The notes under the pieces are model-generated. The model saw nothing but the letters and a program-made list of their open reading frames with translations, searched no databases and was not told where the DNA came from. A program made the position numbers and the translations under genes. 64,000 bases of DNA. It comes from Cycas panzhihuaensis (taxonomy: Eukaryota; Cycadophyta). Position 1 is the first letter of the stretch, and each line of letters begins with the position of its first letter. Shown in pieces: positions 31,647-42,001 of the stretch. The stretch covers positions 201,941,741-202,005,740 of the forward strand of contig CM041465.1 of the NCBI GenBank assembly GCA_023213395.1, read 5' to 3'.

Positions 31647-31997
31647 TTAATGAATCCCAGAGGCTGTGATATATATCTCCTCGTTTAGATCTCCATTAAG
31701 AAACGCGGACTTGAGGTCCATCTGGTGTAACTCCCAATCACAAACAGCTGCTAAGGAAATGATCAATCGGACCATTGTCATTTTGGAGACTAGTGCAAAT
31801 GTCTCTTCATAGTCAATTCCTTCTTTTTGTTTGAATCCTTGAATGACAAGTTTGGCCTTGTACTTGTCCACCTCTCCATCAAAGTGAAACGTCGTCTTAT
31901 AGACCCACTTGCATCGAACAAGGTTCTTCGTTGGAGGGAGCGGAACCAAATCCCATGTATCATTCTTTAGCAACGAACCATACTCTTCCTCCATCAT
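31647..31997 (-). pseudogene. CopC RT N-terminal half
   Basis: 117-codon frame with NDTWDLVPLP, CKWVYKTTFHFDGEVDKY, IQGFKQKEG, YEETFALVSKM and [10 protein letters not shown]. It breaks off after ITASG by frameshift. Confidence 0.83.
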
Positions 31998-32006
31998 AGC
32001 TTTTCA

Positions 32007-32960
32007 TCATGGATTTCCTTTTGCCTTATCAAACGAATTAGGATCATTGGAGTTATTGGTGTCTACTAGCAGAGTTCGATTGACATGCTGACTTCTTGTT
32101 CTTCTATCATTAGTAAGGGTATGCATCGCCATACCGAAATCTTCAATAATCTTCCTTTCCCATAATGGTATAAAAGGACCCATTGTTGGAGGTGCTTTTT
32201 CTTGTGACGGCTCCTTACTATTACTCATCCCACTTGGTCCTACTTCCTCATGTATTCCAGTGACTGGCTCATCATCTTCTTCGCCTGATAAATCTGGAAA
32301 TGGGAGTAACAGAGAGTAAAAATGCTCCTTTGATGATCTACAAGCATGATACATTGATGGCTCATCAAATTTTACATCCCGACTAACCATAATCTTCTTC
32401 ACCTGCGGTTCCCATAGTCTGTAAGCTTTATTCTGATCACAATACCCCATGAATATACACTTCAGACTCTTCCTATCCAACTTCTTGCGCGTATCATTTG
32501 GGATGTGTGCGTATCTAATACACCCAAAGGTTCTCAAATGGCTAATGACAGGCTTCCGGCCGGTCCATTTTTCTTCGAGGGTCATGCTACGAACTGCCTG
32601 AGTAGATACCCGGTTCAAAATATACACAGCAATTGCCACGGCCTCTGTCCAAAACATCGGTGGCAGGTTTTTAGCATGCACCATACACCTCGCCATCTCC
32701 ATCATGGTACGGTTCTTTCTCTTAGCAACTCCATTCCATTGTGGGGTATACGGGACTGTAAATTCCCGCTTAATACCGTGATTGCAGTAGAACTGATTAA
32801 ACACATGATTGTCGTATTCCTTGCTATTATCACTTCTTAATGACTTAATCTTCTCATCACATTCATTTTCCACCATCACTTTCCAGTCACAGAAGTGATG
32901 AAACACCTCTGAATTTTTCTTCAGAAAGTATACAGACTTTCTTGGTGTAATTATCCACAA
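32007..32960 (-). pseudogene. CopC integrase core and C-terminus
   Basis: 317 codons open: the second catalytic aspartate in LRSDNSKEY, the glutamate region NGVAKRKNRT, where the expected E of the DDE triad is K (GVAKRK against GVPERK in CopA), then FWTEAVAIAVYILNR, RTFGCIRYAHIP and KCIFMGYC. If the E to K change is real the enzyme is catalytically dead despite the long frame. Confidence 0.83.
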
Positions 32961-33640
32961 ATAGAAGGGTGTAACGAGCTCCTGATATAGAAGGGTTTGG
33001 GAGTGGTCCCATTATATCTGAATGCAGTAGCTCCAACTTCTCCTTGGCTCTCCAGGCATTATCTTAAGCAAAGGATAGTGATGATGTTTGCTGTACATGC
33101 ACCCTTCACAAACACCATATGAGCAGGAAACTGATGGCAACCTCTTCAACAGTGCAATGCTCCTATAGTTAAGGTGTGCTAGGCGATTATGCCAAAGCTT
33201 ACTCACGTCACCAGTGCTAATGACAAAGGCATAAGACTTTTTCTAAGATTGAAATTTCTAAACACCCAAAAGTTATCTCTGACTTTCCCAATAGCAATGA
33301 TAGAGAAATTCTGCTTCAGAGCCTTAATCAAGCATCTATCATGGTATAGCTCCACCTTTATACCTTGTTTGCAGATCTCATGGACTAAAAGTAGATTCAA
33401 TTGCATCTTGGGTATGTAATATACCCTGGTAAACTTACCACCTGCAACGGAAACTTCACTGATACCTTCCACAGGCAATACACAAGCATCTCCAAGGATG
33501 ATTTTGACACCACTATGATTTTCATTCACCATATCAAATTTGCGCTTTTGGTAAGAGATATGCTTCTGTACTCCAGAGTCAAGAATCCAATAATCTCTCC
33601 AATCAGACTCGGTTGATAAGGTTGTCGCCTTGATGCAGTG
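32961..33640 (-). pseudogene. CopC protease, GAG-pre-integrase and integrase zinc site
   Basis: Minus-strand pieces: protease DSG motif (ILDSGVQKHIS, about 33555-33590), region 33203-33532 (IILGDACVLPVEGI, QLNLLLVHEICKQG) and 33012-33206 with LWHNRLAHLNY and CEGCMYSKHHH, the HHCC zinc site. Frames change twice. Confidence 0.8.
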
Positions 33641-33667
33641 TGCAACAATGCTCTTCCCTTTGTCATC

Positions 33668-34450
33668 CTAGCTTACTTTGCGCTTGTCACGTCTCTTGAA
33701 CCAACAATTCTTCTCTCTGTGACTATTCTTGTTGCAACAGTTGCATTTTCTATTGAATTTCTTCTTCTCCCGAGAACTTTCTCTAGACCCCTGCGTGAAC
33801 TTTTCCTCCTGAGTGGCCTCTTTCCTCTGAGTCTTCATGGCTAAGGCCTGACTTGATTCAGAGTCTCCAAGCATTCCATGATGTTTCAACTTGGCATCCT
33901 TCGCTAGAATAAGGTTTTTAAGGCCATCAAAAGTCTCTACTTCCATCACCTCATCTCTACCATATATGGTCTGAAAAGTGGCAAAGACAACTGGCAGTTT
34001 TGAAATGATTATCGCGAACAACAACGCATCATCGATCAAATTTTGCTTCAATTCTTCTAGCTTATTCTTCAAGTCAGTAGTCTTGTTCAAGTAGGAACTG
34101 ATGTTGTTCTCATCTTCCACATGCAAATTGATTAACTCCAACATCAGGGCAAGACGTCTATTCGTCTTCTTTTTCTCAAAAGCTTCACACAGTTTTGTCC
34201 AAATTTCGTCTGGTTCTTCAAGATTATGGGCCAAGGCTCTCTGGTCTGGCGCCAGTGACAGTTTCAACAATCCCACGGGCATAAACTTCTCCTCAAGTTG
34301 TATTCTCTCTTTATGATCCAATGGAATCGTGTCCATCTTTGCCTTAGTAATTCCCCAAAGTTGATTCACCATTAGTATTAGCTCCATGTTTGCCTTCCAC
34401 TCGCTGAAATTGTTGTCATTGAAGATAACTTTCGGCATTATGCGCTCCAT
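33668..34450 (-). pseudogene. CopC gag
   Basis: 260 codons open from MERIMPKVIFNDNNFSEWK to the end. Capsid as in CopA, then the CCHC knuckle CNCCNKNSHREKNC and a basic tail. The start is supported by identity with the CopA start. A stop before the protease ends it. Confidence 0.87.
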
Positions 34451-35830
34451 CTCGAGATATAGGCTTCAACGTGAGTTAAAAGACACCAAACGATAGTCTT
34501 ATAGATCTATTGGACAAAAGTGCACCACTGTGGTCTCCTCTAACCTAGGCACACTCACTGGGAAGCTTCGAACAATGATTATTTATGCACTAAACAACTC
34601 CACCAATTGCTCTCCCCTCCGCAATGAGCCCCAAAAACACCCTCAAAAGTACAAATAAGCCTCAATAAAACACTTAAGATCCCTTATAAAGTACTTCGAA
34701 AAAACGAGAAACTCTCTGCACAGTGACAGGCATGGTCTCCAAGTCAGAAATCACAATAAATTTGCCCAAATAGCACTCAAAATGGCTTCAAGAAATCTCC
34801 AAATATCTTCAAAGCATTTTACAATGTGTAATATGATATAAATCAATGGTATGAGGGTCTATTTATAATGTTACATTATAGATGGAATATGCCAAATGGT
34901 ATATTCCAAAAATGCGACTTTTCAAAGCTCTCGTTTGTCCAACCACTCAACACACATGATTAAAAACACACCACACTTTATCAAAAAGATTACTAAGTCT
35001 TAACCTTAGTAAAATTACATCAGAAATGCGGATCACAAAGTCACACGGCGTGAATAGTGGATACGAAGAGGTGCGGTTGTCGTGATACAAATCCAACCTG
35101 CGCACTTCACTACCGACCTGCACACATTGTTATGGACCTGCAATTCTCTACACGGCTGATAAACAGATCGTACTCAGCCCAACCATGCAAAAGGACATCC
35201 CAGCCACAAATATAGCCTGCCCCAATCCAATTTTAGTCAAATATACTCACTCACGGAGTAAAGGAAGGTAGCATACTTGAGAAAAGTCGCCCAAACAGTG
35301 ATACGTACTTCAACAAAGTCTCAGCTGGTTAAGGAGAGACCAACAAATTGACAGAGGGCAAACAAACACTTCTACGATGTACGATCTCGCTCCATATACA
35401 GTACACGACTTTTATTTGAAGTATAGCCATGATTCAAAATCACATGCAATGCAACTTAGTTCAAAAGTATGTCGACTTACTAGTTTAATATATGGCTGTT
35501 CTTATTGTTGCCGAATTACCAACAGTACATGCTCTGCTGGTTTGAATTACTGCTACAATTCATCAACCGGCTTCAAATGGCCCCCAACGAGCCAACTCAT
35601 ACCACGAATGTGGCCTTCAGGTTTGAATATTTACTCCAAGAGACCCTTATTCTTCGTTGATTAGTGAATTTTACCACCTCAACCACCACTAATAGTTGTG
35701 CCTACTTCTGCTTGTTGTTGGAGTTGATGGACCCTCAAGACTTGTCTTGGATTTGACGGCTTCACCCGGCAACCAATGATCTCACCGCTCTGCCCAACGT
35801 CCAACTTCAGCTGTGTAGGACCCTACAGGG
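34451..35830 (-). other. CopC untranslated leader (1.4 kb)
   Basis: No coding frame supported. The plus-strand frame 35377-35664 has no recognised similarity. Confidence 0.55.
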
Positions 35831-35840
35831 TCTGATACCA

Positions 35841-36173
35841 TGTTAAGGAACATGAATTCATACATGTATGTTCCTATCTGCAGAATCTTTAAACATACAC
35901 AACAAGCAAACAAATATAAACACATAATATAGATGCAAAGTACACAGGATTTACGTAAGAAACCCTTTCGGGAAAAATCTCACCACAAAAGATCCTTTGG
36001 ATCACATTGATTACACTCCAATTGATATTGATACATTGAAACACAAGGGCTCTAGGATATATATATCCTTTCAAGAGGTGTCACTTGACAAGGGTTGTGA
36101 CCCTCTAAATATCTCACACCTTTTTGATAATCACCATTAGTTAAACCACATGAACATTAATTGGTGGCTTAAC
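35841..36173 (-). repeat. CopC 5' LTR, outer end missing
   Basis: Matches 30110 to about 30426, ending at GGCTTAACA. The last bases expected (ATACAACTGCCACGTTAACA) are absent, and the sequence passes into GagX LTR at a shared TTAACA. The adjacent primer site (TCTGATACCA, 35831-35840) is intact. Confidence 0.85.
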
Positions 36174-36328
36174 ACAATTAATGACATATCACCTATTAAT
36201 TGACCAATAACCTAATGACCACTTACTTTCACAAATGTGTATTACATTAACATTATAATATTGACCCCTAGATATGACATTCACCTAAATACTTTAGACA
36301 CTTACGCATTAAACATTAACTTCTAACA
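36172..36328 (-). repeat. GagX 5' LTR, right part, with duplicated stretch
   Basis: Corresponds to about 478-636 of the 3' LTR. The first 140 bp repeat what is already present at about 29970-30109. It ends at TTCTAACA followed by CTCAA (36329-36333). Confidence 0.88.
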
Positions 36329-36333
36329 CTCAA

Positions 36334-36399
36334 ATAGATTTTTGGCCACCTATTTATAAGGCTTTTTGGCCTAAGTTTGGGCATCAATTTTGAAGCTAA
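36334..36399 (+). repeat. Gyp2 5' LTR fragment between GagX and CopB
   Basis: Contains a TATA-like box TATTTATAAGG (36351-36361). It is joined to 41567-41847 once CopB and one GCTAA copy are removed. Confidence 0.6.
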
Positions 36400-36617
36400 T
36401 GTTGAAGTATAATGTTTTATCTAGAAGAGAAAAGGGGGTCATGTTAGACCCACCATTAATGTACTCATAAGATCATGCCACTTGGCAGTATCTGAGTGAT
36501 CGGTTACATTAGTGGTTGTACCCATCACATCACTATTGTGTACTTAAGCAGATTGAATCTCAATAAACATGTGTACATTCTTTCCTCTGCTTAGTTCCGC
36601 TCTGCATTTTTTCAACA
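36400..36617 (+). repeat. CopB 5' LTR (218 bp)
   Basis: Begins TGTTGAAGTATAATG, ends TTTTTTCAACA. A tRNA-Met type primer site follows at once. Confidence 0.95.
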
Positions 36618-36630
36618 TGGTATCAGAGCA

Positions 36631-37258
36631 GGCTGCCCAAACTGATAATTTTTGAAAGGATTCTTCTGTTTGTCAGTTCTATCAAGTGTTGAAGGGAGTT
36701 ACATCAATCAACGTCATTATTTCTCTGTCGTACGGAATTGTACGGACCTGTACGGACTTGTACGGACGTCATTTTTTCAACAGTGTCGGATCGCGACGAA
36801 ATTTTGTGGGGAAGTAGATCGAAGCACGCCGAACACATTTCTCTTCTGGAGTGAAGCAATCTGAGGTTGTTTTCCAGCCCGAATCGAGCCCTAACCAGTC
36901 CGCGCGTTTTTGGAGAAACCAGAGCAAAAATCTCATCGATTTTCTCAAAAATCCGGGTATTTCTGGTCCAAAATCCTTCCTACTATAAATACATTTGATT
37001 TGCATCTAAAATCGAAGATTTATTTTGAGATTTTCCAGCGATTTTCTTCAAAAATCGATTTTCTGCCCTAGCCGTTGTTTTTTCTTTTGGAGCCGTTTTC
37101 TCCCGTTTGAAAAGTCCTTCAAAACCGACTTCGATCCACATAGGCGACTTGAAAACCTACATTTTGAGGTATATTTTTATTTAGGCCGTACACCTAGGGT
37201 TTTGTACGAACTGCATGACCATACGGACGGCCCTAAATCGCTTTTTACTAAAAAATCA
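36631..37258 (+). other. CopB leader
   Basis: Non-coding, with a triplicated GTACGGAC word near 36741-36772. The gag ATG is likely at 37258 (MSSSLITLFEHEKLIGSNY), just after it. Confidence 0.6.
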
Positions 37259-38248
37259 TGTCGTCCTCTCTCATTACTCTTTGAACACGAAAAATTGATC
37301 GGTTCAAATTACCATGTGTGGAAAATCAAAATGGAAACCATTCGAGGATGAAAGATGCTCGAAATTGTCAAGGAACGGAAACACGCCCTCCCCGCCGGTG
37401 ATGACAAGTTGAGGAGCGGATTGAAAGGAACAACATGGGTAGTCTCATTTTAAAATGTCTATTTCGATTCTCGTTCTTATTTACGTTGAGAAACCGAACC
37501 AAAGCTCAACTGGAAATGTCTGGAAAATCTATATGGTCAAAAGAATAAAGCGAGGATAATCACACTCAAAGAAGAGTTGTACAAACTCCATATGAAAGAA
37601 AATGAAGAAGTGGAAGAATTCATGCATAAAATCATCACTGTGAGAAATAATCTTCTGAGTGCTGGAGGCATAATATCTGAACAGGATCTTGTAGAAATTG
37701 TAACAGCAAGGCTGCCAAAATCTTTTGATACCATTGTCAACACTATCACTGACAGTGATAGGTTAGATAAATTAACTCTTGATGAACTGACAGGTCTGCT
37801 ATTAAGACAGGAACAGAGAAACAAAAGATACGATAACACGATAGAGTTAGAAGATGCATTTGCATCCAGATTGAATCTCGGGCCAAGAGGAAGACAACAA
37901 TTTCGTGCACCAAGGGATGTCGATTCCGAGGTCGAGGACGCCGTCAAACTCCGCAGGACGAGGACGCAGCAGAAAATAGAATATGCTACAACCGTGGATT
38001 TAACCGACACTTCGCCAAAGAATTGCGTAATCTTTGACATATGTCGCTATCGCGGACAAAGTGGACACTATCCTTATCGTCCACAAAGACGAAGTGAAAT
38101 TTACAAAGGAAAACGACCTATCCATGGATGCAAAGAAAGAAAAGATGAAGAAGAAGAAGAAGAGGAGACGGCCTTCATCACAAAGATTGGTTACGGAATG
38201 AAAGACAAAGACATTTGGTACATAGATTCAGAGCCTCTAAACACATGA
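37258..38248 (+). pseudogene. CopB gag, degraded
   Basis: The N-terminus has the copia gag motif LIGSNYHVWKIKMETI (37290-37345), then frames change around 37350-37560, and 37577-38248 is open: EELYKLHMKENEEVEEFMHK, RLDKLTLDELTGLLLRQEQR, and a damaged knuckle ICRYRGQSGHYPYRP in which two of four metal ligands (compare CYHCGQTGHYPYKC in Cop1) are lost. It runs into the protease, where a one-base loss inside the D-S-G codons (about 38230) shifts the frame. Confidence 0.8.
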
Positions 38249-39560
38249 CAAGTCGGGAAGATTGGTTTCAAACCATGAGTCCGTATAATATGGACAAGTC
38301 AAGGAGCTAGGTGACAAGTACTCCTTAACATTAAAGGGATTGGAACCATTTCAAGAACCTAAATGGAAATGAAAGAAAAATTGGAAATGTTCTCTTTGTA
38401 CCGCACCGAAGATGAATCTCCTCTCGCCTCCCAATTGAGCAAAAAGGGACCGAGGACCATTTTGATGAAGAAGGAATTGCCACATCTTGGATATGAAAAA
38501 GATGGGAAAACTATTGGAAAAGGGGTCGATGCAATGACCTTTACAAACTTCACAAATCAGTACTTCCTTATTTGGAAGAAAAGCTTGTACCGCTCTTAAA
38601 TCGATAATAAAGTATGGCATTTAAGGTATGGACATCTCTCAATTGACACACTTAAACAAATGGAAAAGTCGAAATGGTAAATGGTTTACCTAATATCTCT
38701 TCGATACATTTGTTTGTAAAGGTTGTCAACTTGGAAAACAAAGATAGATTCCCTTTTAAAGAAAGCACTTGGAAATCTCGGTCTAAATTAGATCCGATAC
38801 ACACGTATATCCGTGGTCCAATTTCACCTCTCACAATAAATGGATGCGAGATACTTCTTAACTTTCATTGATGACTTCACCGAAAAGTTTGGGTATATTT
38901 CTTACATAATAAGTCCAAGTCTTTGAAACATTTAAAGAATTTAAGGCGGTTGAGCTAGAATCAGAATGAAAATCAAATGCATCAGTCGATGGAGGAGGAG
39001 AATATATGTCGAAGGAGTTTCTAAATTACCGCAAATACAGAGGAATTCAGAGACAAGTTACAACTCCCTAAACTCCTCACCAAATGGAGTAGCCGAAAGA
39101 AAGAATAGAACTTTGATGGAAATGGCTCAAGCATGATGTATGGAACAAAAATATCAAAGACATATTAAGGCGTATACAAGACATCATGCTATTTGATAAA
39201 TGTAAGTCCAACCAGACATCAAGAACGTCACTCCAGAAGAAGCTTGGACAAGACAGAAACCCGATGTAAGTTTTCTCAAGGTTTTTGGTAGTCAAGCATT
39301 TGTGCATATTCCTGATAAAAGGAGGTCCAAATTAGATGCAAAAAGCATAGAATGTGTCTTAATAGGATATAGTAAAAATTCAAAGGCATATAAGTGCATA
39401 GATCCAAGAACAAATAGAATCTATGTGAGTAGAGATGTCGTCTTTAATGAAGATAGCTCAGATGAATCCTCACAAATCAAAGTAATAGAAAATGTAAAGG
39501 AACTGGAAACCGCGGACACGTAATAATGCAGAAATGAGCAAGAAAGTCATCAGAATTACT
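38249..39560 (+). pseudogene. CopB integrase region, heavily broken
   Basis: Fragments in all three frames: GAG-pre-integrase (WHLRYGHL near 38615-38640, then NGLPNISSIH), first aspartate area (38790-38890, HTYIRGP), a degraded DDE centre (about 38960-39110 with NGVAERKNRTLM) and the C-terminal block 39302-39523 (KSIECVLIGYSKNSKAYKC, SRDVVFNED). Indels larger than one base occur near 39150. Confidence 0.75.
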
Positions 39561-40468
39561 TGTAAAACCAAGAAATCGGAGAAGGAAATGATTTAGAAAT
39601 CACTTTAAGAAGGACAAGGCGATTCATCGTCATCAACAGTCGTGGAGACACCATCGAAAAGAAGGACCATCATCATCAATCGTCGTGGAGACATCATCGA
39701 AAAAGGAGATCCACGTAAACAAAAAAAGTCACGAAATGGTATATCAAACTGCTGAAGGAGGACATATATTAGAATGTAAAACTCGTGGGCAAAGGTCAAA
39801 AGCTCTTTTAAGCAAGATTGAACCACGTAATTTTGACGAAGCAAAAGATCATCCGTAATGGAAAGAAGCAATGGACAATGAAATAAATTCAATCAAGAAA
39901 AATCAAACATGGGAATTAGTAGAACTACATTAATAAATCCATCAGAAATCGCAAATGGGTTTACAAAACGAAGAAAGGAGTCGATGGCAAAATTGAGAAA
40001 CACAAGGCAAGGTTAGTTGCAAAAGGATACACCCAAACTGCAGGTGTAGATTTTGATGAGACCTTCTCCAAGAGCGAAGATGAACACAAGAAGGATGAAT
40101 AGCCTTGGTTGCCGCCAAGGTTGGGGAATCTCTCGATGGACGTAAAAGTGCCTTCCTAAACGGTGAACTAGAAGAAGAGGTTTATATGCAACAACCAGAA
40201 GGATATGCAGAACAAGGAAAAGAAAGTCTAGTCTGCAAATTGAAAAAGGCCTTGTATGGCCTAAAACAAGCATCGCGTGCCTGGTATACAAAATTAGATC
40301 ACTTTCTTGAAGAAAATAAGTTTATTCGGTGCGACTCAGACTCGAACAGTACATAAGGAAAACGAACAACAAGGTAACAATAATTGTTGTTTATGTAGAT
40401 GATATGATTCTTCCGGAAATGATGTAGAGGGAATTAAGTGGATCAAAAGTCAACTTCAGAAATTTGAA
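39561..40468 (+). pseudogene. CopB RT N-terminal half, broken
   Basis: Copia RT pieces: NQTWELVEL (39900), NRKWVYKTK (39950), KARLVAKGYTQTAG (40005), DETFSK (40055), [20 protein letters not shown] and [14 protein letters not shown] (40140-40290), and VVYVDDMIL at 40390-40415 followed at once by a one-base loss. A compact tandem copy of a CATCATC..CGTCGTGGAGACA segment (39640-39700) lies in the linker before RT. Confidence 0.78.
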
Positions 40469-41336
40469 ATGACAGACTTGGGTTCACTAAGTTATTACTT
40501 GGGACTGGAGATAGGTCAACACCAAAACTACATAACTTTGTCCCAAAGCAACTACATCAAAAATCTGCTTGTTCGATTTCAGATGGAGAATTGCAATCCA
40601 TGCACAACTCCCATGGAAACAAATTGTGATCTAACGGTAGATAGTATGGAGAAAGATGCTGATGCTACTTTATACAGACAAATGATTGGAAGTCTGATTT
40701 ATCTGACCGCAACCAGGCCCGACATATCCTACTCAGTAGGACTAATATCAAGATATATGCAGAATCCAAAGTTGAGACACTGGCAAGCCGCAAAAAGAAT
40801 TCTGAGATATCTCAAAGGAACAACAGATCTTAAATTGGTATATTCAAAAGGGCATCCAATTAAAATAGTGGTAATCGCGATTTTGATCATTTGGTGACAA
40901 AGAACAAAGGAAATCCACAAGTGGATTTTGCTTTTTCTTAGGAGCTTCAACAATCTCATGGTGCAGTAAGAAACAAGCAACAGTAGCTCTCTCCTCTACA
41001 GAAGCAGAATATAAAGCAGCCACATCAACAACATGTGAAGCCATCTGGTTAAGACAACTCTTACTTGACTTGAATCAATAGCAGAAAGGAACAACTCCTC
41101 TAAAATGTGACAATCAAAGTGCCATCAAGTTGACCAAAAATCCAATTCTACATGCAAGAACAAAACATATTGAAGTTCATCATCATTTGATAAGAGAAAA
41201 AGTGCAGAATAAAGAGATAGACTTGGAATACTGTCCGACATCTGAACAAGTTGTAGATCTTCTGACAAAACCACTTGGAAGAGAAAGACTCAGATATTTG
41301 AGAGACAAGATAGGACTTTTAGAGATAAAACATTAA
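40469..41336 (+). pseudogene. CopB RT C-terminal half and RNase H
   Basis: 40469-40897 reads MTDLGSLSYYLGLEIGQ ... GSLIYLTATRPDISYSVG; after a frameshift the RNase H blocks STEAEYKAA (about 41000), CDNQSAIKLTKNP (41110) and LTKPLGRERLR follow. The stop TAA at 41334-41336 lies inside the first arm of the hairpin. Confidence 0.83.
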
Positions 41337-41366
41337 GAGGGGGTGTTGAGGTATAATGTTTTATCT
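41323..41366 (+). promoter_or_regulatory. Perfect inverted repeat around the CopB purine tract/U3 junction
   Basis: 41323-41335 (AGATAAAACATTA) and 41354-41366 (TAATGTTTTATCT) are exact reverse complements, 13 of 13. The 18-nt loop has AGAGGGGG and the LTR start at 41344. The left arm includes the last codons and part of the stop of pol; the right arm belongs to U3 and is therefore also present in the 5' LTR without its partner. Confidence 0.85.
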
Positions 41367-41561
41367 AGAAGAGAAAAGGGGGTCATGTTAGACCCACCAT
41401 TAATGTACTCATAAGATCATGCCACTTGGCAGTATCTGAGTGATCGGTTACATTAGTGGTTGTAACCATCACATCACTATTGTGTACTTAAGCAGATTGA
41501 ATCTCAATAAACATGTGTACATTCTTTCCTCTGCTTAGTTCCGCTCTGCATTTTTTCAACA
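41344..41561 (+). repeat. CopB 3' LTR (218 bp)
   Basis: Two differences from the 5' copy (position 7 A to G; a C to A near position 121). Followed by GCTAA. Confidence 0.95.
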
Positions 41562-41566
41562 GCTAA

Positions 41567-41847
41567 GAATCTGCCATTATTTCGGCCTTAAGGGAAACTT
41601 TGGGAGGATGCCTCACCTTGAAGAGGAAGCTTGCGATTAGGGTTTTTCACCTATTATTAGTTGGTAACCGTGTACATACATTATTGGTATTATTTTCATC
41701 TTAATATTTAGTACTATTTAATCATTAGTTGTGAACTTCATACTTTTATTTTAATACTTGCTTTTAGTATTGTCTTATCTATGCAAATGGTCTTGTGCAT
41801 GGATATTATCTGTGTGTAAGGTGTGAATTCCCCTTAAAATTTCCACA
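41567..41847 (+). repeat. Gyp2 5' LTR, R-U5 portion
   Basis: AT-rich, no frame; ends TTTCCACA before AG and the primer site TGGTATTAGAGC (41850-41861). It is contiguous with 36334-36399 after removal of CopB. Confidence 0.65.
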
Positions 41848-42001
41848 AGTGGTATTAGAGCCTCGTTGTCAAGGCATCCCAAAGGGGCAACCCATTGCAA
41901 AATAACAACCAGTTCTGTGGTGACCAAGTAAGAGAAAAGGACCAATTTTTTTCCCCCTTATAATAGAGCTAAGATCTAAGAAAAGACTTACGCTAGGCAA
42001 A

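Larger units (their letters stand above)
30110..36173 (-). mobile_element. CopC: Ty1/copia retrotransposon, one LTR end truncated
   Basis: LTRs are at 30110-30446 (3', 337 bp) and 35841 to about 36173 (5', lacking its outermost 20 bp or so). The minus-strand order is primer site (35831-35840), leader 1.4 kb, gag, protease, integrase, RT, decayed RNase H, purine tract (about 30447-30456). Gag and pol closely resemble CopA (KVIFNDNNFSEWK, ILDSGVQKHIS). No clean 5-bp duplication exists; about 140 bp of the host GagX LTR occurs on both sides. Confidence 0.87.
228..36328 (-). mobile_element. GagX: gag-only non-autonomous LTR retrotransposon carrying nested insertions
   Basis: LTRs of about 409 bp lie at 228-636 (3' LTR) and 29719-30109 plus about 36172-36328 (5' LTR, split by CopC). 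The element is bounded by the target duplication CTCAA at 223-227 and 36329-36333, which ties the two distant ends together. A tRNA-Met-type primer site (read TGGTATCGGACC on the minus strand) lies just inside the 5' LTR at about 29707-29718, and a purine tract adjoins the 3' LTR at 637-643. The body has a leader of about 2 kb (27654-29706) and a gag-like frame (about 15536-16421). No protease, RT, RNase H or integrase was found that belongs to it. Cop1 (with Gyp1 inside), GagY (with CopA inside) and CopC are nested in it. Most of the C-terminal half of its ORF is missing, apparently deleted at the Cop1 junction. Confidence 0.85.
36400..41561 (+). mobile_element. CopB: complete, recent but defective Ty1/copia retrotransposon
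   Basis: Two 218-bp LTRs (36400-36617 and 41344-41561) differ at only two positions. Target duplication GCTAA at 36395-36399 and 41562-41566. Primer site TGGTATCAGAGCA at 36618-36630. The coding part has at least ten breaks. The RNase H end (KNPILHARTKHIEVHHHLIR) is almost the same as in Cop1, so they are one family with different LTRs. Confidence 0.95.
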
